From JBBRUG01 sp038247995 (GTDB lineage: Bacteria; Chloroflexota; Chloroflexia; Chloroflexales; Chloroflexaceae): a stretch of DNA of 10,851 nt. Under the pieces are notes generated by a model that saw only the letters and a list, made by a program, of their open reading frames with translations, made no database searches and was not told the origin of the DNA. The translations under genes and the position numbers were made by a program. Below, one piece after another: positions 1 to 6,026 of the stretch. The first letter of the stretch is position 1. The number at the start of each line of letters is the position of its first letter. Location: assembly GCA_038247995.1 (NCBI GenBank), contig JBBRUG010000201.1, positions 1-10,851 on the forward strand, written 5' to 3'.

Positions 1-181
1 ATGGACGACGGACGACGGGCGACAGACGACGGACGACGGACGACGGACGACGGACGACGGACGACGGACGACGGACGACGGACGACGGACGATGGACGAC
101 GGACGACGATGGACGACAGACGATAGACGACGGACGATGGACGATGGACGATGGACGATGGACGATGGACGACGATGGACG
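1..181. repeat. Heptanucleotide tandem array (ACGGACG / ATGGACG)
   Basis: About 25 consecutive 7-bp units run from the window edge to 181. I count 12 ACGGACG units, 9 ATGGACG units and 4 variants (ACGGGCG, ACAGACG twice, ATAGACG). ACGGACG dominates up to about 105 and ATGGACG dominates from 137 to 181. The register slips by an extra ACG at 106-108 and 172-174, as expected from slippage. The array may extend beyond the left edge. It lies downstream (3') of the hydrolase gene, which is read away from it. Open frames across it only reflect periodic sequence without stops. Heptamer arrays of this kind are well known in cyanobacteria, and I associate them from memory with Chloroflexales. No function can be assigned. 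Confidence 0.95.
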
Positions 182-255
182 GATGACCAAGGACTGAGGA
201 CGAAGGTTTTTGGTTTTTGGTCCCTGGTTCTTAGTCTTCGGCCCCTGGTTCTAAC
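182..255. repeat. Degenerate heptamer-periodic tract with TTTTTGG / CCCCTGG-type units
   Basis: The 7-bp spacing of the neighbouring array continues here with different bases. From 207 the units read TTTTTGG, TTTTTGG, TCCCTGG, TTCTTAG, TCTTCGG, CCCCTGG, TTCTAAC. The unit CTGGTTC recurs exactly 21 bp apart, at 224-230 and 245-251. The transition at 182-206 (GATGACC, AAGGACT, GAGGACG) fits the same register. The tract ends 2 bp before the hydrolase stop codon at 258-260. There is no gene here and no clear terminator hairpin. Confidence 0.75.
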
Positions 256-257
256 TG

Positions 258-1331
258 TCAGGCGCTCTTCCGCTTGGCCTGTTTTGCGGCGGCGGCCTCA
301 GCGACGCGCGCTTCGGCGTAGGCTTCGGCCTCGGCCTCGGTGGCGGCCTGGGCTGCCTTCAGCGCAGCAGCGTCGATCAGGCCCTCGCGCACGAGCAGAT
401 CGCCAATGGTATCCATCGTGGCCAGGGCGTGCGACCGTCCATCGGGGGTGAATGCCGTCCACGAAAAGTAGTTCGTGCCGCCATTGTGGTGCATCTTGCC
501 GACATTGACAAACTCGATCGTGCCGTTGCGCATGGCCTGGTTCCAGGGCGTGTTGGGGAACAGTTTCCAGCGCCCGGCGTAGAGCACGGCGCCCAGGCCG
601 TGGAGCGGGTCGTCGTCGCCCCAGAGGTGGAACAGCTTGGTAACGCTCTGCACCCCGATGTCGTCGCTCATCACGCCGCCCACGGAGATGATCCGGATCG
701 GCGCGTTAAGCAGCGGTTTGAGAAAGGTTGCCGTGCCCAGGGCAACCTGCGCGCCACCCGAGAAGCCGACGATGGTTACGGGTTTGCCGCTGCCCGCCCG
801 GTAGCCGCGCTGTTCCAGAGCGGCAATAATTTCGTTGGCCACGCCGGGATTGTAGATCGGACCGTAACGCCGATCGGCTGAGATGGCAACCTGGAACATA
901 TTGCGCACATTGATCAAAAACTGGAGCAGATCGTAGGGGTTCTTCAGACGGCGCCGCTCCAGGTAGGCCCACATGCGCGTAAACAGGCGCTCATTCGTCA
1001 GGCCGGCATTTGTTACCGAGTAGGGATAAACATCGGGCACGATAGTTGTTTGGGGTAGCCGTTTGATCGCCATCAAGCCCCAGTCGATCTCTTCCTTGGG
1101 AATTGCCCGTGCGTCGATCGCGCCGATGCCGGAGAGGTACACGAGGAAGTGGTTGTGCGGGCTTTCGGCGGCGACGGTGGTGCGCATCTGCGCCTGGCCG
1201 GGCACGGGCGGCGTTTTGCCTTCGCCGAACCAGCCGGCCCACCAGCCGAGACTCTCGAAGGGCGCCAGGGCCGCCGTAATGAAGAGCAGAATAATTGCGC
1301 CGAGCAGAGCGGTGCTGAGCAGGTTGATTAC
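258..1331 (-). CDS. Membrane-anchored alpha/beta-hydrolase-like protein
   Basis: The protein has 357 residues when read from a GTA codon at 1331-1329. An in-frame GTG at 1205 would give a 315-residue product lacking the N-terminus. I prefer the longer form because the extra 42 codons encode a clear anchor (LLSTALLGAIILLFITAALA, about residues 4-23) and a consensus AAGGAG lies 8 nt upstream. No ATG, GTG or TTG occurs in that stretch. The body has an alpha/beta hydrolase layout: a strand before GFSGG (nucleophile Ser about 191), GDDDP (acid Asp about 239-241) and KMHHNGG (His about 281-282). The last 35 residues are rich in Ala and Glu and probably form a coiled coil ending in a basic KRKSA. 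The substrate is unknown; a lipase or esterase is only a guess. It is probably co-translated with the Yip1-like gene, whose stop codon overlaps the proposed start. Confidence 0.75.
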   Translation of the reverse strand, partial: VINLLSTALLGAIILLFITAALAPFESLGWWAGWFGEGKTPPVPGQAQMRTTVAAESPHNHFLVYLSGIGAIDARAIPKEEIDWGLMAIKRLPQTTIVPDVYPYSVTNAGLTNERLFTRMWAYLERRRLKNPYDLLQFLINVRNMFQVAISADRRYGPIYNPGVANEIIAALEQRGYRAGSGKPVTIVGFSGGAQVALGTATFLKPLLNAPIRIISVGGVMSDDIGVQSVTKLFHLWGDDDPLHGLGAVLYAGRWKLFPNTPWNQAMRNGTIEFVNVGKMHHNGGTNYFSWTAFTPDGRSHALATMDTIGDLLVREGLIDAAALKAAQAATEAEAEAYAEARVAEAAAAKQAKRKSA

Positions 1332-1987
1332 GGTTTACGCTCCTTGCTCTGATCGCTTTCGGGGGCGGCAAACTGGTTCAGGATGTCGGCCACTGTCGCA
1401 TCCATGCGTGTTCCCGAGGCGGCCCGCCAGAGCCGATTGCGCGCCGCCAGCACCGGTCGGCCAATCGTATTGCTCATAACCCAGATCACGAGCCAGCTAA
1501 TCCCGACCACCAGAAAGGCCGGCCACCAGCTTACCTGAAAACTGTAGGCCGTTACGCCGGCGGCGATCACCGAGCTCCAGACGCTCAACACCCGGTAGAT
1601 AAATTCGCCCAGGTACGGGATCAGCACCAGCAAGCCGAAGACATACGGCGCGGCGCTGAGGCCAACGAGGCGCAACACCAACCCCAGGCCTGGTTCGGTA
1701 GGAAAAACGAGCGAGCCGACTGCCCAGATTGCGATGCCCCAGATCAGCAGGCTGATCGCGAACACTAGGCCGTTGATCAACAGGCTGAGCGCGAACCGAC
1801 TTGGTCGCACCCGATTAACAAACAAGATCACACTCTGGCCCAGCAACAACCCGGCGCCGCCGAGGATGGCGATCACCAGGACGATCAGGCGACTTTCGGG
1901 GTACTGATCGACGAACTCGGCGACGCGCACATCCAGAGCCATCGAGCGGGTAATGCCAAGCCAGACGTAGCGTAAAAATTCAAACAT
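1328..1987 (-). CDS. Polytopic membrane protein, Yip1-like
   Basis: This 219-residue integral membrane protein has about five hydrophobic segments, near residues 33-56, 66-95, 101-125, 128-150 and 153-173. Both termini are hydrophilic, and the tail ends SDQSKERKP. The middle segment (RLVGLSAAPYVFGLLVLIPYLG) and the overall size resemble bacterial Yip1-family proteins, whose role is poorly known. The ATG at 1985-1987 lies only 3 nt after the glsA stop and has no clear Shine-Dalgarno site, which suggests reinitiation by ribosomes finishing glsA. Its TAA stop overlaps the likely start of the hydrolase gene. The family call is from general appearance, so 'hypothetical membrane protein' is the safe minimum. 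Confidence 0.8.
   Translation of the reverse strand: MFEFLRYVWLGITRSMALDVRVAEFVDQYPESRLIVLVIAILGGAGLLLGQSVILFVNRVRPSRFALSLLINGLVFAISLLIWGIAIWAVGSLVFPTEPGLGLVLRLVGLSAAPYVFGLLVLIPYLGEFIYRVLSVWSSVIAAGVTAYSFQVSWWPAFLVVGISWLVIWVMSNTIGRPVLAARNRLWRAASGTRMDATVADILNQFAAPESDQSKERKP
1340..1345 (-). promoter_or_regulatory. Shine-Dalgarno AAGGAG that decides the hydrolase start
   Basis: A perfect AAGGAG lies inside the last codons of the Yip1-like gene. It is 8 nt before a GTA codon (1331-1329) and 11 nt before an ATC codon (1328-1326), both in the hydrolase frame, and about 134 nt from the nearest ordinary in-frame start codon (GTG at 1205). This position supports initiation at the gene junction. Confidence 0.7.
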
Positions 1988-1990
1988 AGG

Positions 1991-2983
1991 CTATGTTCGT
2001 GGTTCAACTGGTTGGGAAGCGAACACATTCAGCCCGAGCCGAGCGGAGAGAAAGCGGGCGGTAAGCTGGCCTTTAATACTGTTGCCGGCGTCGTCGAGGG
2101 GTGGTGCAAAGGTGCCCATGCCGCCTTTACCCGGTGCAACAGTGATGATCCCGCCGCCAACCCCGCTTTTGCCCGGCAACCCAATAGCGTACAGCCAGTC
2201 GCCGGATGTCTCGTAGAGGCCGGCTGTAGCCATCACGGCCAGCACCCGCCGACAGCTATCAGCGTCGATTACTTGATCGCGGGTTACCGGGTTGACGCCG
2301 CCGTCGGCCAGGGTGGCGGCCATCAGGGCCAGATCGTGCGCCGTCACATCGAGCGCGCACTGGCGGGTATAGAGATCGACGGCTGTGGTTGGATCACAGC
2401 CGAGCCGGCCGTGGCTCGCTAGGATGCGGGCGATGCCCTGGTTGCGCTGGTTACTCGCCGCTGCCGAGGCGTAAACTTCGTCATTCATTGTTAGCGTGCG
2501 ACCGGCGAAGCGCGACAGGCCGCCATGAATAAAGGCCCACTTGGCATCCGCAGTGGCGCCCGGCACGAGGCTCGTGGTAGCGATCGCCCCGGAGTTGACC
2601 ATCGGATTGGTGCGACCGGCGGCGTTTAAGTCGAGCGCCATCACCGAGTTGAAGGGCAGGCCGGTGCTATTCACGCCAAGCTGCTCGCGCACCACCTCGG
2701 CGCCGAGGGCCTGACAGGCCAGCGCAAAGACGAACGGCTTCGAGACGCTCATGATCGTGAAGAGATGCGCAAGATCACCCGCAGCAAAAACGGCCCCGTC
2801 AACACCGACAATGCAGATCCCGAATAGGTCGGGCGGCACACGGGCCAGCGCCGGGTAGTACTGTGCGTTCTGGCCGGCAGTATTGGCTTTGAACTGCGCA
2901 TAGGCCGCATCCACAAGCGCCTGCACCTGTTCGGCGGGCGGCAAATGGCCGGTTGAGATGAGGATTGGCTGGTCGATAGGCAT
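1991..2983 (-). CDS. glsA: Glutaminase A (serine-dependent beta-lactamase-like family)
   Basis: This 330-residue protein is a full-length GlsA-type glutaminase, which hydrolyses L-glutamine to glutamate and ammonia in the cytoplasm. Catalytic Ser79 and Lys82 are in FTIMSVSKPF. Other family motifs are NPMVNSGAIATTSL (Asn130), Asn181, Tyr205 in DLYTRQC, Tyr257 in AGLYETSGDW, and Val275 in GKSGVGGGI. These match the E. coli YbaS residues as I recall them (66, 69, 117, 168, 192, 244, 262) at a constant offset of 13. One position departs: YbaS Glu161 aligns without gaps to Ala174. The ATG at 2981-2983 has only a weak Shine-Dalgarno site. A strong hairpin lies upstream, and the Yip1-like gene follows after 3 nt. 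Ammonia release could help acid resistance alongside the HdeD-type gene, which is inference. Confidence 0.95.
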   Translation of the reverse strand: MPIDQPILISTGHLPPAEQVQALVDAAYAQFKANTAGQNAQYYPALARVPPDLFGICIVGVDGAVFAAGDLAHLFTIMSVSKPFVFALACQALGAEVVREQLGVNSTGLPFNSVMALDLNAAGRTNPMVNSGAIATTSLVPGATADAKWAFIHGGLSRFAGRTLTMNDEVYASAAASNQRNQGIARILASHGRLGCDPTTAVDLYTRQCALDVTAHDLALMAATLADGGVNPVTRDQVIDADSCRRVLAVMATAGLYETSGDWLYAIGLPGKSGVGGGIITVAPGKGGMGTFAPPLDDAGNSIKGQLTARFLSARLGLNVFASQPVEPRT

Positions 2984-3015
2984 ACGTGATCCGCAGATTG
3001 CGCAGCAGATGAGCC

Positions 3016-3044
3016 GTAGAGACGGCCCGCCGGGCCGTCTCTAC
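3016..3044. repeat. Perfect 13-bp palindrome, GTAGAGACGGCCC-gcc-GGGCCGTCTCTAC
   Basis: Two perfect 13-bp arms (3016-3028 and 3032-3044) are separated by 3 nt. The element covers the TAG stop (3041-3043) of the VIT1/CCC1-like gene and fills about half the gap before glsA. There is no T-tract, so it is not a standard intrinsic terminator, though RNA of either strand could fold strongly. The GTAGAGACG...CGTCTCTAC form matches a class of dispersed palindromes I recall from cyanobacteria and Chloroflexota. A mobile or REP-like intergenic repeat is therefore likely. It may also affect mRNA stability or attenuate transcription into glsA. Confidence 0.85.
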
Positions 3045-3778
3045 CCGCCCAATGGAATTGCAATTGCCACCATCATCACCCCGGCAGCGACGAGGATCAG
3101 CCCGGTGCGCCAGGGCTTTGCGCCGGTATAGGCGCCCCAATTGTAGCCAGCGTGGAACAGTACGATGAATGATATAACATTCGAAACCCGAATTGCAAGA
3201 TCGTAGTTGCTGCGCAGTAAGACCAGCGGAATGAGCGATGGGATCACCGCAAAGATGGCCACTACCAGCGTGCCGAGCGCGCCGGTAAAATCCTCGCGTT
3301 TAAAGCTGATCGGCCGGGCCCGGGCGGTACGCAGGTGGGGCAGTACGCTCTGGTAGAGGTTGCGGCGCTCGGTTTCGTCGGTGATTGGCTCAAGGACGTA
3401 ATCAAGTTCTGCGGCAAGCACATCGATCCGCTCGCGTTCAGTTTCAGCCGTCTGGAGCATGTGTAACAGTCGGTGGCGTTCGCCGCGCTGAAACACCTCC
3501 ATCAGCACATACATCAGCCCATCGATCAGCCCCCAGGCGATAATCGCGCTTATTGCCGCAATGAGTAATTCATTTGAGTATTGAATCGAGTTGGGCGGAG
3601 TAACCGGATCGGCGCCGAGCCTGATGATGCGATACGCCAGCGTAAAGGTCAGCAGGATCAGCACACTATAGATCGTCTCGCTTAACCGATCGATTGGATC
3701 GATGAAGCGTCCGAGGAAGCCATCGGTGGACGACAGGCGGGGTTGCGGGCGTTTGCGGATAGTTGAACGTGCCGACAT
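3041..3778 (-). CDS. VIT1/CCC1-like integral membrane protein
   Basis: This 245-residue protein has about five membrane segments. A pair lies near residues 36-55 and 72-97, then a charged cytoplasmic-type domain follows (about 98-160, with RGERHRLLHMLQTAETERE and ITDETERRNLY). A triplet closes the protein (about 163-190, 196-217 and 224-243). The first pair (DPIDRLSETIYSVLILLTF and IIAWGLIDGLMYVLMEV) resembles short bacterial proteins assigned to the VIT1/CCC1 superfamily, whose eukaryotic members move iron and manganese. Metal transport is not shown here, so the substrate is unassigned. The ATG at 3776-3778 lies 10 nt after the HdeD-type stop with a poor Shine-Dalgarno site, which suggests coupling. 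The stop codon lies inside a palindromic repeat, so the C-terminal PLGG may derive from it. Confidence 0.78.
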   Translation of the reverse strand: MSARSTIRKRPQPRLSSTDGFLGRFIDPIDRLSETIYSVLILLTFTLAYRIIRLGADPVTPPNSIQYSNELLIAAISAIIAWGLIDGLMYVLMEVFQRGERHRLLHMLQTAETERERIDVLAAELDYVLEPITDETERRNLYQSVLPHLRTARARPISFKREDFTGALGTLVVAIFAVIPSLIPLVLLRSNYDLAIRVSNVISFIVLFHAGYNWGAYTGAKPWRTGLILVAAGVMMVAIAIPLGG

Positions 3779-3788
3779 AATCCGTGTT

Positions 3789-4340
3789 TTACGCCGAGCG
3801 CCGGCTCAGGCTGCGCACTTCCAGCGCGGCAAGCATCAGCACGACACCGCGCACAAACAGGTTTGCGCCCACAATCAGGCCAAGCAACGCCAGCAATAGC
3901 GTTGGGTTAAACAGGATCACTATGCCGAGAACAATGCTGAGCAGCGCGATCAACAGCACCATGATCCAGCCGGGGTGGCGCTGCATGAAGGCGCGCATGC
4001 CGCTGAGTACAGCGTCGAACATAAAACCGCCCACGATGATCAGGGCGAGCAGGCTACCGACGATCACCGGTGAACTGAGCATCACAATGCCAAGCATGAT
4101 GCTGATAATCCCAAAAAAGATCTCGGCGGTGAAGCCGCTGAAGTTCCGAAACGCAAATGCGCCAAGAATCTGCACAACCCCGCCGCCAATCGCGAGCCAG
4201 CCCAACACCAAAACAAAGAAAGCGCCGCTGAGAGCGAGCGCGCTGGTGGCGATCAGGCCGAGAATGATCATCAGGATGCCGCTCGACAACATCCAGATCC
4301 ACATTGTGCCGGCTTGCCGGCGTTGCTCAGCAACAGTCAT
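3789..4340 (-). CDS. HdeD family membrane protein (DUF308)
   Basis: This 183-residue protein has six predicted membrane segments (about residues 13-33, 38-60, 70-90, 94-114, 125-145, 148-172). They fall into repeated pairs typical of DUF308/HdeD: SSGILMIILGLIA, GFTAEIFFGIISIMLGIVML, and WIMVLLIALLSIVLGIVILF. In E. coli, HdeD is an inner-membrane protein needed for acid resistance at high cell density; function is not established for most relatives. The C-terminus is basic (EVRSLSRRSA). The ATG at 4338-4340 has a moderate AGGGAAG upstream. A stem-loop separates it from the DUF1269 gene, and the VIT1/CCC1-like gene follows after 10 nt. Confidence 0.9.
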   Translation of the reverse strand: MTVAEQRRQAGTMWIWMLSSGILMIILGLIATSALALSGAFFVLVLGWLAIGGGVVQILGAFAFRNFSGFTAEIFFGIISIMLGIVMLSSPVIVGSLLALIIVGGFMFDAVLSGMRAFMQRHPGWIMVLLIALLSIVLGIVILFNPTLLLALLGLIVGANLFVRGVVLMLAALEVRSLSRRSA

Positions 4341-4357
4341 AGACGCTTCCCTGTCGG

Positions 4358-4390
4358 GACCGCAGCATCAGCCGGGCCGATGCTGCGGCC
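4358..4390 (-). terminator. Stem-loop between the DUF1269 and HdeD-type genes
   Basis: On the transcribed strand, GGCCGCAGCATC (4390-4379) pairs with GATGCTGCGGTC (4369-4358) around a 9-nt loop. Eleven positions pair by Watson-Crick rules and one does not. It begins 7 nt after the DUF1269 stop and ends shortly before the ribosome-binding site of the HdeD-type gene. No U-tract follows, so full termination is doubtful. Partial termination, a 3'-end stabilising hairpin or a dispersed repeat are all possible. It resembles the hairpin at 4914-4946. Confidence 0.6.
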
Positions 4391-4397
4391 TTACAGC

Positions 4398-4892
4398 TTA
4401 CTCCTCTTCGCTGAAGTATTCTTTCAGCTTGCTTTCCTGCTCGGTCGAGAGGTTGCTGGCGATCAGTTCGAAGTCCTGGCCCTTGACGGCCTCGGCGATG
4501 CGATCGACGACGGCGCCGCTGCTGAGCAGGAACAGCGCCGAGGTACCCGGCGTGACCTTCTCGCGTACGTCCTTGATGAAGCGATCGTCGATGCCCACAT
4601 CGGCCATTGAGCCGGTGAGCGCGCCGGTCATCGCGCCGATTGCAGCGCCGAAGAGCGGCATCAGGAAGATCAGACCGAAGAGCATGCCCCAGAAGGTGCC
4701 GCTCAGCGTTCCGGCGGCGGCCAGGTTATGCATCTGGCGCGTCTTCGGCTTCTTCTTGCCCTCCGGCCAGACAACCGTCGCCGCGTCGAGAACAGTGATC
4801 AACTGTTGCTTTTGCAGTTCGGCCAGCGAGGCCAGCATCTTGTCGGCGCCTTCTGGGCTTGCGAATTTGAGGACGGTAAGTGTGCCTGCCAT
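4398..4892 (-). CDS. DUF1269 domain-containing protein
   Basis: This 164-residue protein has the typical DUF1269 layout. Residues 1-48 form an alpha/beta start (LTVLKFASPEGADKML, ITVLDAATVVWPEGKK). A glycine-rich segment at about 58-96 (GTLSGTFWGMLFGLIFLMPL then GAAIGAMTGALTG) has small-residue spacing of the glycine-zipper type. The C-terminal half carries VGIDDRFIKDVREKVTPGTSALFLL (about 99-123) and an acidic end, YFSEEE. The family is predicted to be membrane-associated and has no established function. The ATG at 4890-4892 has a strong AGAAGGAG upstream. Similar hairpins lie on both sides of the gene, and DUF937 and HdeD-type genes flank it in the same direction. Confidence 0.92.
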   Translation of the reverse strand: MAGTLTVLKFASPEGADKMLASLAELQKQQLITVLDAATVVWPEGKKKPKTRQMHNLAAAGTLSGTFWGMLFGLIFLMPLFGAAIGAMTGALTGSMADVGIDDRFIKDVREKVTPGTSALFLLSSGAVVDRIAEAVKGQDFELIASNLSTEQESKLKEYFSEEE

Positions 4893-4913
4893 GGTGGAGT
4901 CTCCTTCTCATTG

Positions 4914-4946
4914 GGCCGACGCATCAATGATGTCGATGCGTCGGCC
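4914..4946 (-). terminator. Perfect 12-bp stem-loop between the DUF937-like and DUF1269 genes
   Basis: On the transcribed strand, GGCCGACGCATC (4946-4935) pairs perfectly with GATGCGTCGGCC (4925-4914) around a 9-nt loop. It lies 34 nt after the DUF937-like stop and just before the AGAAGGAG site of the DUF1269 gene. There is no U-tract. It could terminate or attenuate transcription, protect a processed 3' end, or be a dispersed repeat. Confidence 0.7.
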
Positions 4947-4980
4947 TTCCTATATTACCTACGTAGATAGATAGCGATGA

Positions 4981-6006
4981 TTATGCCGCTGCCACGGCTG
5001 CAGCAAGCGTGTCGATGGCGGCCTTCTCTTTGTCGCTGACATCGACGCCGCCCATGCCCATGAAGCCGCCTTCTTTGGCTGCACCGGCAACTTTTTGGGC
5101 GACGCTGATCAGCAGGCCCTGGTAGGCCGTTGCGTCGGAGCGAGCGCCTTTGGCCTTGACCAAGATCAACGCTTCGTTGACCGGGCCGATCATCGCCGTG
5201 TGGAGCGCATCGGCTTCCGTCTTGCGCTGCGCCTTGACCAGATCTTCCATGGGGCCAACGGCGCTGCGGTCGCGGAAGAGCAGGCCGATCAGTTCGGCCG
5301 GGCCGGCGGCGGCGGCAGCCTCGTTGAGGGTGGCCTGAAGCGCTTCGATCTCTTTGTCCACACCGCCGCCGCCCGAGCGATCGGCCAAAATGACCAACCC
5401 AGCGGCGTGCAGCGGGCCTTTCTGGAGCAGCGCCCACTCTTCGGCGCTAAAGGCATCGCGCACTTTGTCCTGGGCTTCAAGCGGCTTGAAGACCTCTTTG
5501 AGCACTTTGCCGGTGTTCGCATCGCGGCGGCTCAATCCCTTCACCTCAGTCTGAAGCATTTTCGCTAGACTGTCGGCGTCGAGTTGCTGTTGCGCGGCCA
5601 TGTTTTTTACCACGCCCAGTACAACGGGCGTACAGATTGCCAGCATCGGCGCAATGTCGATGCCGGTGGCCTTCTTGACGCCACTGGTGACTAGTTCCAG
5701 ATTGCTGCCGAAGAGTTGGCCGGCGGCGCCGTTACCGACGCTGACGGTCTTCGAGCCGCCAAGAACATTGGCCACAACGCCGCTCAGGTTGCTGAGCACA
5801 CTGCTGTCGGCGCCCTCGACCAGCTGCGCAACCGCAGCGGAGCCTTCGGGCGTACTGCTGGCGCGGGCCAGCCCCCCAGCGAGTACCGCATTGGTAATCG
5901 TCAGACCCTGGCGGGTCAGTTCATCACTCAGGCCAAGTTGTTTCCCCAGGTTGCCAACCATCTCAGGCGTGATCAGGTTTGAAAGCGTGGCCAGTATCCC
6001 GCTCAT
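4981..6006 (-). CDS. DUF937-like protein with conserved C-terminal helical domain
   Basis: This 341-residue, Ala- and Gly-rich protein has no clear signal peptide. The N-terminal part (about 1-165: MSGILATLSNLITPEMVGNL and the later TGIDIAPMLAICTPVVLGVV) resembles DUF937 (YidB-like) proteins, which have no known biochemical function. The segment from about 190 to 335 looks like a separate helical domain. It contains GPLHAAGLVILADRSGGGG, a motif around FRDRSAVGPMEDL, and a conserved-looking end, AAKEGGFMGMGGVDVSDKEK (about 309-328). The ATG at 6004-6006 is preceded by AAGGAG at good spacing and lies 20 nt after the META gene stop, so the two are probably co-transcribed. A perfect stem-loop follows the stop. 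No function is assigned. Confidence 0.85.
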   Translation of the reverse strand: MSGILATLSNLITPEMVGNLGKQLGLSDELTRQGLTITNAVLAGGLARASSTPEGSAAVAQLVEGADSSVLSNLSGVVANVLGGSKTVSVGNGAAGQLFGSNLELVTSGVKKATGIDIAPMLAICTPVVLGVVKNMAAQQQLDADSLAKMLQTEVKGLSRRDANTGKVLKEVFKPLEAQDKVRDAFSAEEWALLQKGPLHAAGLVILADRSGGGGVDKEIEALQATLNEAAAAAGPAELIGLLFRDRSAVGPMEDLVKAQRKTEADALHTAMIGPVNEALILVKAKGARSDATAYQGLLISVAQKVAGAAKEGGFMGMGGVDVSDKEKAAIDTLAAAVAAA

Positions 6007-6026
6007 CGGTCTGCTCTCCTTCTTCG

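Noticed and set aside
1..181. Possible CRISPR array or origin iterons
   Set aside because: Units are contiguous 7-mers without spacers, and there is no neighbouring cas, rep or dnaA gene and no AT-rich stretch.
92..451. Plus-strand open frame with repeated MDDGR/WTMDDGR peptides
   Set aside because: It is a by-product of the heptamer array, then runs antisense to the hydrolase gene. It has no family resemblance and no ribosome-binding site.
1983..1997. Dyad AACATAG-g-CTATGTT at the glsA/Yip1-like junction
   Set aside because: The arms are 7 bp with a 1-nt centre and overlap both a stop and a start codon. An operator inside a coupled junction is unlikely, and chance similarity of the stop and start contexts is enough.
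3784..4974. Plus-strand open frame of 396 codons rich in Ser, Thr, Pro and Met
   Set aside because: It is the antisense shadow of the HdeD-type and DUF1269 genes. Its composition is what complementing membrane-protein codons produces.
4951..4980. AT-rich patch with TAATAT as a possible -10 promoter element for the DUF1269 gene
   Set aside because: No acceptable -35 hexamer lies at the right distance, and the sequence is followed by a strong hairpin. Support is insufficient.
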